Below are positions 1 to 6,056 of a stretch of 13,956 bases of DNA, one piece after another (position 1 is the stretch's first letter; each line of letters begins with the position of its first letter). A program made the position numbers and the translations under genes. Source of the DNA: Pseudomonadota bacterium (GTDB taxonomy: Bacteria > Chloroflexota > Ktedonobacteria > Ktedonobacterales > JACDGC01); the NCBI GenBank assembly GCA_021323815.1, contig JAJPKG010000186.1:1-13956 (forward strand), read 5' to 3'. The notes below the pieces were generated by a model. The model was not told the origin of the DNA and made no database searches. It saw only the letters and a list, made by a program, of their open reading frames with translations.

Positions 1-1625
1 GCGCCGCTGTTGTCGGCGGTGATCGGCCCGCCGGATGGTCCCTGCTTGTCGGGATCGTTGCGCGTCAGATCGGGGCTGATGACTTCCCAACTGTTGCCGT
101 CATCATAGCTGCGGTGCACGTGATTCGAGCAGGCATAGATGACGGTGGGATCGTGTGGCGAGGTCTCGATGGGATAGGTCCACTGGAAGCGGAAGCGCAT
201 ATCACGCGCACTCATGCCGTTGCCCAGGTCGTCGGGCCAGACCGAGACGTTGCGCTTGTGGCCCGTCCTGGGGTCCCACGCGATCATGCGCGTGTCGCTG
301 GTGCCGGAACCGATGGCCCCACCGAAGACGCGATAGGGTGGCCTGCGGCTGATGGCAATGTAGCCGCTCTCGCCACCGCCTGGCTCCACGTGATCCTTCC
401 AACTGATCGCGCCCTCAAAGTCGATGCTGGGCACGCGAATGGCCCAGTTGTCTTGCTGCGAGCCATAGACGCGATAGGGCACCTCGTCATCCGCGACAAC
501 GTGATACATCTGCGCAGTCGGCTGGTTGAGATTGGTGGACCACACGCGCCCGCCGTCAAACGAGACGCCCGCACCGCCGTCGTTGCCCTCGATCATGCGC
601 AGCGAATCACGCGGATCAATCCACAGGTCATGGTTATCGCCGTGCGGGGTGGGCATGGTGGTGAACGTCTTGCCGCCATCGGTGGATTTGAAGCATTGCA
701 CATTCAGCACCCAAACGGTTTCTCCGTCATTGGGATCGGCGTAGATGTGCATGTAATACCAGGGACGGCGGCGCAGGTTCAGCTCGGTGTTCACGCGCTG
801 CCAGGTCGCGCCCCAATCTTCGGAGCGAAACAGCCCGCCGGCATCCTCGCCTTTTTCGTTGCAGGCTTCGATGATCGCCCACACGCGGCCCGCCTGCGCC
901 GGCGAAACGGCTACGCCCATCTTGCCCAACACGCCGTTCTGGGGTAATCCCTTCGCCCGCGTCAGATCCGTCCAGCTTTGGCCGCCGTCGGTCGAGCGCC
1001 ACAGCCCACAGTCCGGGCCACCGCTGATGAGTGCGTGAGGGTAGCGCTGCGTCTGCCAGATGGTTGCGAACAACACGTCGGGATGATGCGGGTCCATCGC
1101 CAGATCCACTGCGCCAGCGCGCTCGCTCTTGAAAAGAGCCTGCTGCCACGACTTGCCGCCATCCAGCGTGCGATAGACACCGCGCATATAGTTGGTGCCC
1201 CAGGCGTGACCAAGCGCGGCGACATAGACGATATCGGGATTTTTCGGATGGATGATGATATCGCCAATGTGGCGCGAGTCCGCCAGCCCCACGTTCTGCC
1301 ACGTGGCACCGCCGTCGGTGGAACGATAGACGCCATCGCCGTGCGACACATTGCCGCGAATCGTCGCCTCGCCCGTCCCCACATAGATGACGTTGGGGTC
1401 TGAATCCGAGACGGCGATGGCCCCGATTGCCGCTGTCGTCAAGTAGCCATCCGAGATGTTTTCCCAGAGTGCACCGCCGCTGGTGGTTTTCCACACACCG
1501 CCCGCGCACGCGCCATGATAAAACGTCGCGCGCTCGGTGGGATGCCCCGCGACGGCGACAACGCGCCCTGCCCGGTGCGGTCCAATGCACCGCCATTCCA
1601 GCGACCTGAAACGGTTCGTTTGCAT
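1..1625 (-). CDS. Asp-box (BNR/sortilin VPS10-like) beta-propeller protein, 3' end outside window
   Basis: 541 codons are readable from ATG at 1625 to the left edge, where the frame is still open, so the C-terminus is missing. The N-terminus reads EWRCIGPHRAGRVVAVAGHP, followed by GGVWKTTSGG, the usual opening of large 'glycosyl hydrolase / photosystem-stability-like' propeller proteins. At least seven Asp-boxes (SxDxGxxW type) are visible: STDGGATW, TLDGGKSW, STDGGQSW, SEDWGATW, STDGGKTF, SFDGGRVW and SYDDGNSW. Family members are typically close to 1000 aa, so roughly half is present. No signal peptide or membrane segment precedes the propeller. Catalytic activity cannot be claimed, because Asp-boxes are structural turns and many such proteins have no demonstrated enzyme function. 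Start choice: ATG 1625 has GGAAGG close upstream; an in-frame GTG at 1667 is possible but lies almost at the predicted transcription start. The gene is transcribed away from the neighbouring insertion and appears to be a separate unit. Confidence 0.88.
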   Translation of the reverse strand, partial: MQTNRFRSLEWRCIGPHRAGRVVAVAGHPTERATFYHGACAGGVWKTTSGGALWENISDGYLTTAAIGAIAVSDSDPNVIYVGTGEATIRGNVSHGDGVYRSTDGGATWQNVGLADSRHIGDIIIHPKNPDIVYVAALGHAWGTNYMRGVYRTLDGGKSWQQALFKSERAGAVDLAMDPHHPDVLFATIWQTQRYPHALISGGPDCGLWRSTDGGQSWTDLTRAKGLPQNGVLGKMGVAVSPAQAGRVWAIIEACNEKGEDAGGLFRSEDWGATWQRVNTELNLRRRPWYYMHIYADPNDGETVWVLNVQCFKSTDGGKTFTTMPTPHGDNHDLWIDPRDSLRMIEGNDGGAGVSFDGGRVWSTNLNQPTAQMYHVVADDEVPYRVYGSQQDNWAIRVPSIDFEGAISWKDHVEPGGGESGYIAISRRPPYRVFGGAIGSGTSDTRMIAWDPRTGHKRNVSVWPDDLGNGMSARDMRFRFQWTYPIETSPHDPTVIYACSNHVHRSYDDGNSWEVISPDLTRNDPDKQGPSGGPITADNSG

Positions 1626-1683
1626 GCCTTCCAGATGTCTCCCATCTATGCCGCGTCCTGCGTTCACCCTTTCCGTGTCCTTT

Positions 1684-1712
1684 ATTGTACACGCTCAATG
1701 GGTGAATGTCAT
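1684..1712 (-). promoter_or_regulatory. Probable sigma70-type promoter for the Asp-box propeller gene
   Basis: On the minus strand ATGACA (1712-1707) is followed by a 17-bp spacer and TACAAT (1689-1684). Each hexamer matches the -35/-10 consensus at five of six positions. Transcription would start near 1677 and leave a leader of about 50 nt before ATG 1625. This is a motif match only. Between it and the nagA fragment (1713-1817) I see no gene and no clear terminator. Confidence 0.5.
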
Positions 1713-1817
1713 CTCACATGGAAGAGCATCATCATCCGGCAAACAGAAGCATCTCATCCCCCGTATGTCGCCTGGTCGCCTATGGAAACCCTCTTGCAAG
1801 GACGGAATAAACGACAA

Positions 1818-1900
1818 CTACTTCATTTCCCCCGCGCGGGCTTTCCATTCTTCCGTCGCGTAGGCGAGCTTGCCGGCACAGATGGTCGCGTGCAGGTCAG
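1818..1900 (-). pseudogene. Orphan 3' fragment of nagA (second copy of the gene's last codons)
   Basis: Read on the minus strand, this stretch encodes LHATICAGKLAYATEEWKAR followed by AGEMK and a TAG stop (1820-1818). The intact nagA ends HATICAGKLAYATPEWKAR followed by AGASL. There is no start codon or upstream nagA sequence, so it is a remnant and not a gene. Bases 1829-1900 align to 2744-2816 with two substitutions and one 1-bp gap. Outside that block the two loci are unrelated, including the last three codons before each stop. The EMK ending with its own stop may be the original nagA 3' end, displaced when the sequence between the two copies was inserted. Confidence 0.72.
1829..1900 (-). 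repeat. Direct repeat copy A (matches the nagA 3' end)
   Basis: This 72-bp copy matches 2744-2816 in the same orientation, with two mismatches near 1852-1853 and one missing G near 1896. It lies on the distal side of the two-gene cassette. It is far longer than the target-site duplications made by common transposases (2-14 bp). It is closer in scale to an attachment-site duplication or to recombination between homologous segments. The TGA stop of the 83-aa gene (1899-1897) falls inside this copy, at its junction with the cassette. Confidence 0.85.
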
Positions 1901-2148
1901 AAAGGATGGTTCATTCGATAGGTTTGGATTGCGTCGCTCACTCCCTGTCGTTTAGTGAGCAAACGCCAGAGGCGCGTGCGCGCTTTAGCAAGTGTAGCAG
2001 TATCCCGCTGGTTACGCGCATCAATAATCTCATCTTCTTGCGCAACGATCATCTCTTCTAATTCTGCAAGAAACCGCTGATATTGCTGGCACATCTCGTC
2101 AGAGGTGATCGGCGGCTGACGATAATCATTATGGATGACGAATTCCAT
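1897..2148 (-). CDS. Small predicted helical protein downstream of a nucleotidyltransferase-like gene
   Basis: An 83-aa protein with a clear ribosome binding site (GAGGAAGAG, 7 nt before ATG 2148), starting 15 nt after the stop of the DUF6932-like gene, so the two are probably co-transcribed. I do not recognise the family. After a short N-terminal stretch (ITSDEMCQQYQRFLAELEEM), residues 16-48 and 50-78 look like two charged amphipathic helices, possibly a helical hairpin or coiled coil. There is no signal peptide, metal motif or HEPN-type RxxxxH motif. Size, charge and position fit a partner protein such as an antitoxin or accessory subunit, but that is inference from arrangement only. Its stop codon lies at the edge of the nagA-derived direct repeat, so the present C-terminus (YRMNHPF) may have been set by the insertion event. 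Confidence 0.66.
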   Translation of the reverse strand: MEFVIHNDYRQPPITSDEMCQQYQRFLAELEEMIVAQEDEIIDARNQRDTATLAKARTRLWRLLTKRQGVSDAIQTYRMNHPF

Positions 2149-2163
2149 TGGATAACTCTTCCT

Positions 2164-2577
2164 CTATGGCTGTAATTGGATGATCCCTTTTCGGAGAGTA
2201 CTTCCCCTGATTTCCCTGAAAAGATCTTCCATATGCTGTTTGCTTTGCATGTCGTTGAAGAAGAAATCAAGATAGCGCTCTTCACCAGGATACGCTGTGG
2301 AGAATGCGACTGCAAATAGTATATCATCCCAGACATTGGAACGTACAGCGAGATCTACATCTGCTGGATCAAGGTTGCTTGTTATATAACTTCCATCAAC
2401 ATAGATCAAAGCCGAGGGATCTTTCAACCAAATCAGAGCTACCGCATGTTCCAATACGTGATTCAGCACAGGGCGTGTCGTTGAACCTGCTTGATCAAAT
2501 GCAGCCCATATTTCAGTCAACGTTGCCAGGTATGTGCCTTGTGGAAGCACACCATGAACAAGGGCAGGAATCGGCAT
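2164..2577 (-). CDS. DUF6932-like minimal nucleotidyltransferase-fold protein
   Basis: A 137-aa protein starting at ATG 2577, with AAGGAGAG (2594-2587) 9 nt upstream. A GTG at 2616 would add 13 residues but lacks a comparable ribosome binding site, and MPIPALVHGVLPQG is the usual type of N-terminus in this family. The nucleotidyltransferase signature is present: GSY at 62-64, then DVD at 73-75 (G[GS]-x10-DxD), with a candidate third acidic residue at D104 in YLDFFF. The C-terminal LFREIRGSTLRKGII matches the KGI-type ending I know from DUF6932 (AbiEii-like) proteins. Reaction and substrate are unknown; relatives of the fold transfer NMP to tRNA or protein in MNT, MenT and AbiEii systems. The gene is AT-richer than its surroundings (the sampled stretch 2221-2280 is 40% GC) and sits inside the repeat-flanked insertion, consistent with horizontal acquisition. 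Confidence 0.75.
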   Translation of the reverse strand: MPIPALVHGVLPQGTYLATLTEIWAAFDQAGSTTRPVLNHVLEHAVALIWLKDPSALIYVDGSYITSNLDPADVDLAVRSNVWDDILFAVAFSTAYPGEERYLDFFFNDMQSKQHMEDLFREIRGSTLRKGIIQLQP

Positions 2578-2661
2578 ATAAAAAGGCTCTCCTTGCCTTG
2601 CATTATATCTTGTCACTGTCGATGGCTTGCAAATTCTGGTGTGCAGAATAGAAAGAAAAGT

Positions 2662-2685
2662 GGGCGCGGCATGCCGCGCCCCTAC
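2662..2685 (-). repeat. REP-like palindromic repeat, unit 2
   Basis: On the minus strand the unit is GTAGGGGCGCG, then GCATGC-centred symmetry, then the complementary arm. Bases 2662-2681 form a perfect 20-nt palindrome (GGGCGCGGCATGCCGCGCCC). It shares its outer arm and the GTAG lead with the unit 51 bp away. Paired GC-rich palindromes with a conserved lead are typical of REP/BIME-like dispersed elements. It lies downstream of nagA and upstream of the nucleotidyltransferase-like gene, where it could also act as an RNA hairpin. Confidence 0.7.
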
Positions 2686-2712
2686 GGCATGTGCAAGCGA
2701 AATGACGTATCT

Positions 2713-2736
2713 GGGCGCGATTCATCGCGCCCCTAC
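2713..2736 (-). repeat. REP-like palindromic repeat, unit 1, supplies the nagA stop codon
   Basis: The stem GGGCGCGAT / ATCGCGCCC (2713-2732) has 9-bp arms and a 2-nt loop. It is preceded on the minus strand by the same GTAG lead as the unit at 2662-2685. The TAG in that lead (2735-2733) is the nagA stop codon, so the repeat is fused to the coding end of nagA. It could also stabilise or terminate the nagA transcript, though no T-tract follows it. Confidence 0.72.
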
Positions 2737-3911
2737 AGGCTCGCCCCCGCGCGGGCTTTCCATTCTGGCGTCGCGTAGGCGAGCTTGCCGGCACAGATGG
2801 TCGCGTGCAGGGTCAGGTCGGCGTCGAAGATGGCGAGGTCGGCGTCATAGCCGGGTTGCAAGAGGCCCTTGCGGTCGGCTGCTTGCGCGGCGCGGGCAGG
2901 ATTCACCGTGAGCATGCCCACCACCTGCGAGAGCGTCGCATCGGTCATGCGCAGCATGTTGCGCAACGCCTGATCCATCGTCAGCACGCTGCCGGTGATG
3001 GTGCCGTCCGCCAGCCGCGCCACGCCGTCTTCCACATGCGCGGGCTGGCCGGCGAAGTCGAAAGGCGCGGAAGCATCGCCTGCGGCGGCCAGCGCGTCGG
3101 TGATGACGATCAGGCGCTCCGGCCCCAGGATGCGAAAGAGGATCTGCACCATCGCCGGGTGGACGTGATGGCCGTCGGCAATGATCTCGCCGCAGATGGG
3201 GGTGACGCGGCCCAGCGCGCCCAGCGGCCCGGCGTCGCGGTGGTGCAGCGGGCGCATGGCATTGCAACAGTGCGTCATATGCGTCACGCCCAGGCTGATG
3301 GCGGCGAGCGCCTCATCATAATTTGCGTCGGTGTGGCCCATGCTCACTGTCACGCTGGCGGCGCGCATCGCCTGAATCATCTCCGCCGCGCCGGGCAGTT
3401 CGGGGGCCAGCGTGATCAGCCGCAAATGCCCATTCGCCAGCGATAAGATGCGCTCCGTGTCGGCGGGATTCGGCAGGCGCAACCACGCCGCCGGATGCGC
3501 GCCGCGCTTTCTCTCGCTGATAAACGGCCCTTCCAGGTGAATGCCCAGCGGCTCCGCGCCCGCATGCCGGCGCGCAATGGCCTGAACCGCCGCGCGCAGT
3601 TGATCTTCGGGCAGAGCGCCGGGCGTGCCGACCACCCCGATGAGAAACGAGGTGACGCCGGTAGTGGGAACCCAGCGAGCATAGGCGAGGATCTCTTCGG
3701 CCAGGGTAGTGTGCAGATTGCAGCCGCCCCCGCCATGCGTGTGCACGTCGATGAAGCCGGGCGTCACAATCATGCCGGTCGCGTCGATGCTGGTTTCCGC
3801 ACGATCCGCCCCATCAATGGCCTGGATGCGCCCACCCTCGACGGTGAGCACGCCACCGGGCTGATCCTGCCGGGCATCAACCAGCCGCGCGCCGCGCAGG
3901 GAAAAATTCAT
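2733..3911 (-). CDS. nagA: N-acetylglucosamine-6-phosphate deacetylase
   Basis: A 392-aa amidohydrolase, the normal length for NagA. It converts GlcNAc-6-P to GlcN-6-P and acetate in the cytoplasm. Visible motifs: GFIDVHTHGGGG (metal site, H57 and H59), HLEGPFIS (E127), APELPG (169-174), GHTDA (H193), THCCNAMRPLHHR (H214, in place of the usual THLFNAM), DGHHV (247-250) and TDALAAAG with catalytic D272. The start is ATG 3911, with GGAG 9 nt upstream in GCGGAGAAAGCATTC. A TTG-initiated extension to 3944 is less likely. The gene is divergent from the GntR regulator, with a promoter and dre-like operator between them. The C-terminal three residues (ASL) and the stop codon come from sequence at the insertion junction rather than the probable original ending (EMK). 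The change is at the extreme tail, so the enzyme is expected to be intact. Confidence 0.95.
   Translation of the reverse strand: MNFSLRGARLVDARQDQPGGVLTVEGGRIQAIDGADRAETSIDATGMIVTPGFIDVHTHGGGGCNLHTTLAEEILAYARWVPTTGVTSFLIGVVGTPGALPEDQLRAAVQAIARRHAGAEPLGIHLEGPFISERKRGAHPAAWLRLPNPADTERILSLANGHLRLITLAPELPGAAEMIQAMRAASVTVSMGHTDANYDEALAAISLGVTHMTHCCNAMRPLHHRDAGPLGALGRVTPICGEIIADGHHVHPAMVQILFRILGPERLIVITDALAAAGDASAPFDFAGQPAHVEDGVARLADGTITGSVLTMDQALRNMLRMTDATLSQVVGMLTVNPARAAQAADRKGLLQPGYDADLAIFDADLTLHATICAGKLAYATPEWKARAGASL
2744..2816 (-). repeat. Direct repeat copy B (3' end of intact nagA)
   Basis: This 73-bp segment inside the intact nagA gene covers roughly the codons for LTLHATICAGK through KARAG. 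It is repeated in the same orientation at 1829-1900. Similarity stops abruptly at 2743, where nagA continues with CGAGCCTG into the REP-like palindrome while copy A continues with AAATGAAG. That position is therefore the likely proximal junction of the inserted segment. Confidence 0.85.
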
Positions 3912-3990
3912 GAATGCTTTCTCCGCTCGAAGTTCTATCCCCAAAGAAGCCGGGATCCCTTCGCGCTCCTCGCCGGCAGCGTCTCCGCCC

Positions 3991-4019
3991 TTGACACGCC
4001 AGCGAATTCATGCCATCAT
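3991..4019 (+). promoter_or_regulatory. Possible gntR promoter facing the nagA promoter
   Basis: A perfect TTGACA (3991-3996) is followed by a 17-bp spacer and CATCAT (4014-4019), a 4/6 match to the -10. A start near 4026 would place the dre-like operator directly over it, giving one site at both start points and about 180 nt of leader before gntR. The -10 is weak. An alternative -10 for gntR is TACAAT at 4168-4173, with no convincing -35. Confidence 0.3.
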
Positions 4020-4027
4020 CATCTTAG

Positions 4028-4041
4028 CTGGTCTAGACAAC
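4028..4041. promoter_or_regulatory. dre-like operator for the GntR/UTRA regulator
   Basis: CTGGTCTAGACAAC contains the perfect palindrome GTCTAGAC (4031-4038). It resembles the dre element bound by the GntR-family amino-sugar regulators DasR/NagR, whose core is TGGTCTAGACCA; one core base differs. The site lies at or just downstream of the predicted nagA transcription start and next to the gene for a GntR/UTRA protein. Repression relieved by an amino-sugar phosphate is the expected logic, by analogy with NagR/DasR. Confidence 0.62.
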
Positions 4042-4047
4042 ATACCA

Positions 4048-4076
4048 AGTATACCATTTCTTGGGGCAGAACACAA
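4048..4076 (-). promoter_or_regulatory. Probable nagA promoter
   Basis: On the minus strand TTGTGT (4076-4071) is followed by a 17-bp spacer and TATACT (4053-4048), with TGG just before the -10 giving an extended -10 (TGnTATACT). The start would be near 4041, leaving a leader of about 130 nt before ATG 3911. The -10 overlaps a short direct repeat (ATACCA twice, 3 bp apart, at 4042-4047 and 4051-4056), and the dre-like operator begins at about the start site. Confidence 0.55.
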
Positions 4077-4204
4077 TAGGCTGGCAGAGACGCTCGCCTT
4101 GTTCGCATGCAGACCAGACAGCAAGAGACATCACAGCACATCGCCACCACGCGCGTCAAGCATCGCGTACAATATCAGCACAGACCACCTGAAAGGGGCG
4201 ACCG

Positions 4205-5014
4205 ATGGATACCCTGGACCCTGGCAAAGACGAGCGCACCCCCCCGCCGGACGGCGGCACGCTGCCACGCGACGACGAGTTGGCCGCCTATGGCACCGGC
4301 ATGGTTCCGCGCTATTATCGCCTCAAGCAAATCCTGCGCAGCCACGTCACCAGCGGCGAATGGAAGCCGGGCGACATCATCCCCTCTGAGCGCGAGCTGA
4401 GCGAGACGTTCAACGTCAGCCGCATGACGGCCCGCCAGGCGGTGAGCGAGCTGGTCAACGAGGGCATCTTTTTCCGCGAGCAGGGGCGCGGCACGTTTGT
4501 CGCCCGGCGCGGCAAAATCCCCATCCCCTTGCATCGCCTGTCGGGTTTCACCGAAGATATCCTGGCGCGCGGGCAAAAACCCAGCACGCAGGTGCTTTCC
4601 GCGCAGATGGTCGAGGCTGACGCCGAGACGGCCAAGCGGCTTCAGATTCCCGCCGGCAGCGCCATTGTGCGTCTGCGCCGCCTGCGCCTGGCGGATGACG
4701 AACCCCTGGCGATTGAGACCTCGCAACTCAATTTCAAGGGATGCGAGAAATTGCTGGAAGAAGATCTCGCTCACCAATCGCTCTATAAACTCTTGGAGAC
4801 GAAATATCACATCACGCTGGAAGCGGCGGATCAGGAATTGGAGGCGGGCATCGCCACCTCTGAGGAAGCGCAGATCTTGCGCATCGCGCCGGGCAGCGCC
4901 GTCTTGTATACGCGCCGCACCACCTATAACGACCGCAACGACGCGGTGGAATACGCCGTCTCGGTCTATACCGGTTCGCAATATATCTTCTACACCCATC
5001 TGAAACGGCAATAA
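4205..5014 (+). CDS. GntR/HutC-family (wHTH-UTRA) regulator of amino-sugar genes
   Basis: A 269-aa repressor-type regulator. Residues 34-100 form a GntR winged helix, with the recognition region SERELSETFNVSRMTARQAV (61-80) and wing REQGRGTFVA. Residues 110-262 form a UTRA ligand-binding domain (LHRLSGFTEDILARG, then LRRLRLADDEPLAIETS, ending YTGSQYIFYTHLKR). The 33-residue N-terminal extension rich in Pro, Asp and Glu is outside the fold. ATG 4205 is supported by AAAGGGG 6 nt upstream. The divergent nagA, the dre-like site and the downstream murQ-kinase-nagZ genes point to a NagR/DasR/MurR-type role with GlcNAc-6-P, GlcN-6-P or MurNAc-6-P as effector. The ligand itself is not readable from the sequence. 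Confidence 0.9.
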   Translation: MDTLDPGKDERTPPPDGGTLPRDDELAAYGTGMVPRYYRLKQILRSHVTSGEWKPGDIIPSERELSETFNVSRMTARQAVSELVNEGIFFREQGRGTFVARRGKIPIPLHRLSGFTEDILARGQKPSTQVLSAQMVEADAETAKRLQIPAGSAIVRLRRLRLADDEPLAIETSQLNFKGCEKLLEEDLAHQSLYKLLETKYHITLEAADQELEAGIATSEEAQILRIAPGSAVLYTRRTTYNDRNDAVEYAVSVYTGSQYIFYTHLKRQ

Positions 5015-5060
5015 CATCTGCCTGGTGCCCGCCGGGGAAGGACTCGCACTCGGCGCGCCC

Positions 5061-5083
5061 GCCGGGGGCTGAAACCCCCCGGC
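5061..5083 (+). repeat. Strong hairpin between gntR and murQ
   Basis: GCCGGGGG (5061-5068), a 7-nt CTGAAAC loop and CCCCCGGC (5076-5083) form a perfect 8-bp GC stem. A smaller CTCC/GGAG stem with a GGGCTA loop follows around 5099-5112. No T-run follows, so a classical intrinsic terminator is not shown. It could be a dispersed repeat or an RNA element reducing read-through from gntR into murQ. I see no separate murQ promoter in the 137-nt gap. Confidence 0.5.
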
Positions 5084-5151
5084 TCGGAACAGAAACCCCT
5101 CCGGGCTAGGAGCCGATGGGATATCGCATGGCGTCAAGAGGAGATACACCG

Positions 5152-6054
5152 ATGAACGAACATACAGCTTTGGCAACCGAGACGGTGAACGCGGCGACGG
5201 CGGAGATCGACCGCATGCCGACGCTGGCGCTGGTGCAGGCGATGAACGCCGAAGATGCGCGCGTCGCGGCGGCGGTGGCGGCGGAAGCCGAGCACATCGC
5301 GGCGGCCATCGACGCCATCGCGGAGCGGCTGCGGCGGGGCGGGAGGCTGATCTACACCGGCGCGGGCACATCGGGCCGGCTGGGCGCGCTGGACGCCTAT
5401 GAATGCCCCGCGACGTTCAATACCCCGCCGGAACAGGTGGTGGCGTGCATCGCCGGCGGCACCTTCGACCGCCAGCCGGATTCCGACGCGCTGGAAGACA
5501 GCGCCGAAGCGGGCTGCGACGACCTGGCACGCTTGCACCTGACGGAACATGACGCGGTGGTGGGCATTGCCGCCAGCGGGCGCACGCCCTATGTGCTGGG
5601 CGCGATGCACTATGCCCGCAAGCAAGGGGCGCTCACCATCGGCCTGGCGTGCAATCCAGATTCGCCGCTGGCCCAGGCGGTGGAGATCAGCATCGCGCCA
5701 GTGGTGGGACCAGAAGTGCTGAACGGGTCCACGCGCCTGAAGGCCGGCACGGCTCAGAAGATGGTGCTCAACATGCTCAGCACCGGCACCATGATTCGCC
5801 TGGGCAAGACCTATGGCAACCTGATGGTGGATGTACAGACGACCAACCAGAAATTGCGCCAGCGCGCCGTCAGCATCGTGCAACAAATATCCGGCACAGA
5901 TGAAGCTGCGGCCACGCGCGCCCTGGCAGATGCCGACGGCGAGGTGAAAACGGCGATTGTGATGCTGCGTGAGCATATCGCCCCAGACGCAGCGCGGGCG
6001 CGACTGGCACAGCACGCGGACAATCTGCGCGCAACGCTGGAAGCCGGGGCGTGA
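5152..6054 (+). CDS. murQ: N-acetylmuramic acid 6-phosphate etherase
   Basis: A 300-aa cytoplasmic SIS-fold lyase. It cleaves the lactyl ether of MurNAc-6-P to give GlcNAc-6-P and D-lactate, the step that feeds NagA. Diagnostic segments: TETVNAATAEIDRMPTL (9-25), YTGAGTSGRLGALDAYECPATF (68-89) with E84 matching the catalytic Glu of E. coli MurQ (E83), EDSAEAG with E115 as the candidate second acid, and the signature GSTRLKAGTAQK (192-203). ATG 5152 is chosen because AAGAGGAGA lies 7 nt upstream and it gives the normal family length; ATG 5116 would add 12 unconserved residues. Its end overlaps or abuts the kinase start, indicating translational coupling. Confidence 0.95.
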   Translation: MNEHTALATETVNAATAEIDRMPTLALVQAMNAEDARVAAAVAAEAEHIAAAIDAIAERLRRGGRLIYTGAGTSGRLGALDAYECPATFNTPPEQVVACIAGGTFDRQPDSDALEDSAEAGCDDLARLHLTEHDAVVGIAASGRTPYVLGAMHYARKQGALTIGLACNPDSPLAQAVEISIAPVVGPEVLNGSTRLKAGTAQKMVLNMLSTGTMIRLGKTYGNLMVDVQTTNQKLRQRAVSIVQQISGTDEAAATRALADADGEVKTAIVMLREHIAPDAARARLAQHADNLRATLEAGA

Positions 6055-6056
6055 GC

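Noticed and set aside
114..947. A 277-codon plus-strand open frame
   Set aside because: It is antisense to the propeller gene, has low-complexity Ala/Val/Gly/His composition, no ribosome binding site and no recognisable domain.
727..1698. A 323-codon minus-strand open frame overlapping the propeller gene
   Set aside because: Its translation is rich in Arg, His and Trp with no motifs, whereas the other minus-strand frame gives seven Asp-boxes and a family-typical N-terminus. The long frame is a GC-rich shadow.
1897..2148. HEPN-type partner for the nucleotidyltransferase
   Set aside because: The 83-aa protein has no RxxxxH motif; the only nearby pattern is RMNH at the C-terminus, with the wrong spacing.
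1829..2816. Reading the repeat-bounded segment as a classical composite transposon
   Set aside because: The repeats are coding remnants of nagA, not insertion sequences, and no transposase, terminal inverted repeats or short target duplication is visible.
4175..5371. Long minus-strand frame antisense to gntR and the start of murQ
   Set aside because: The opposite strand carries clear wHTH-UTRA and MurQ motifs; this frame is Arg/Pro-rich and motif-free.
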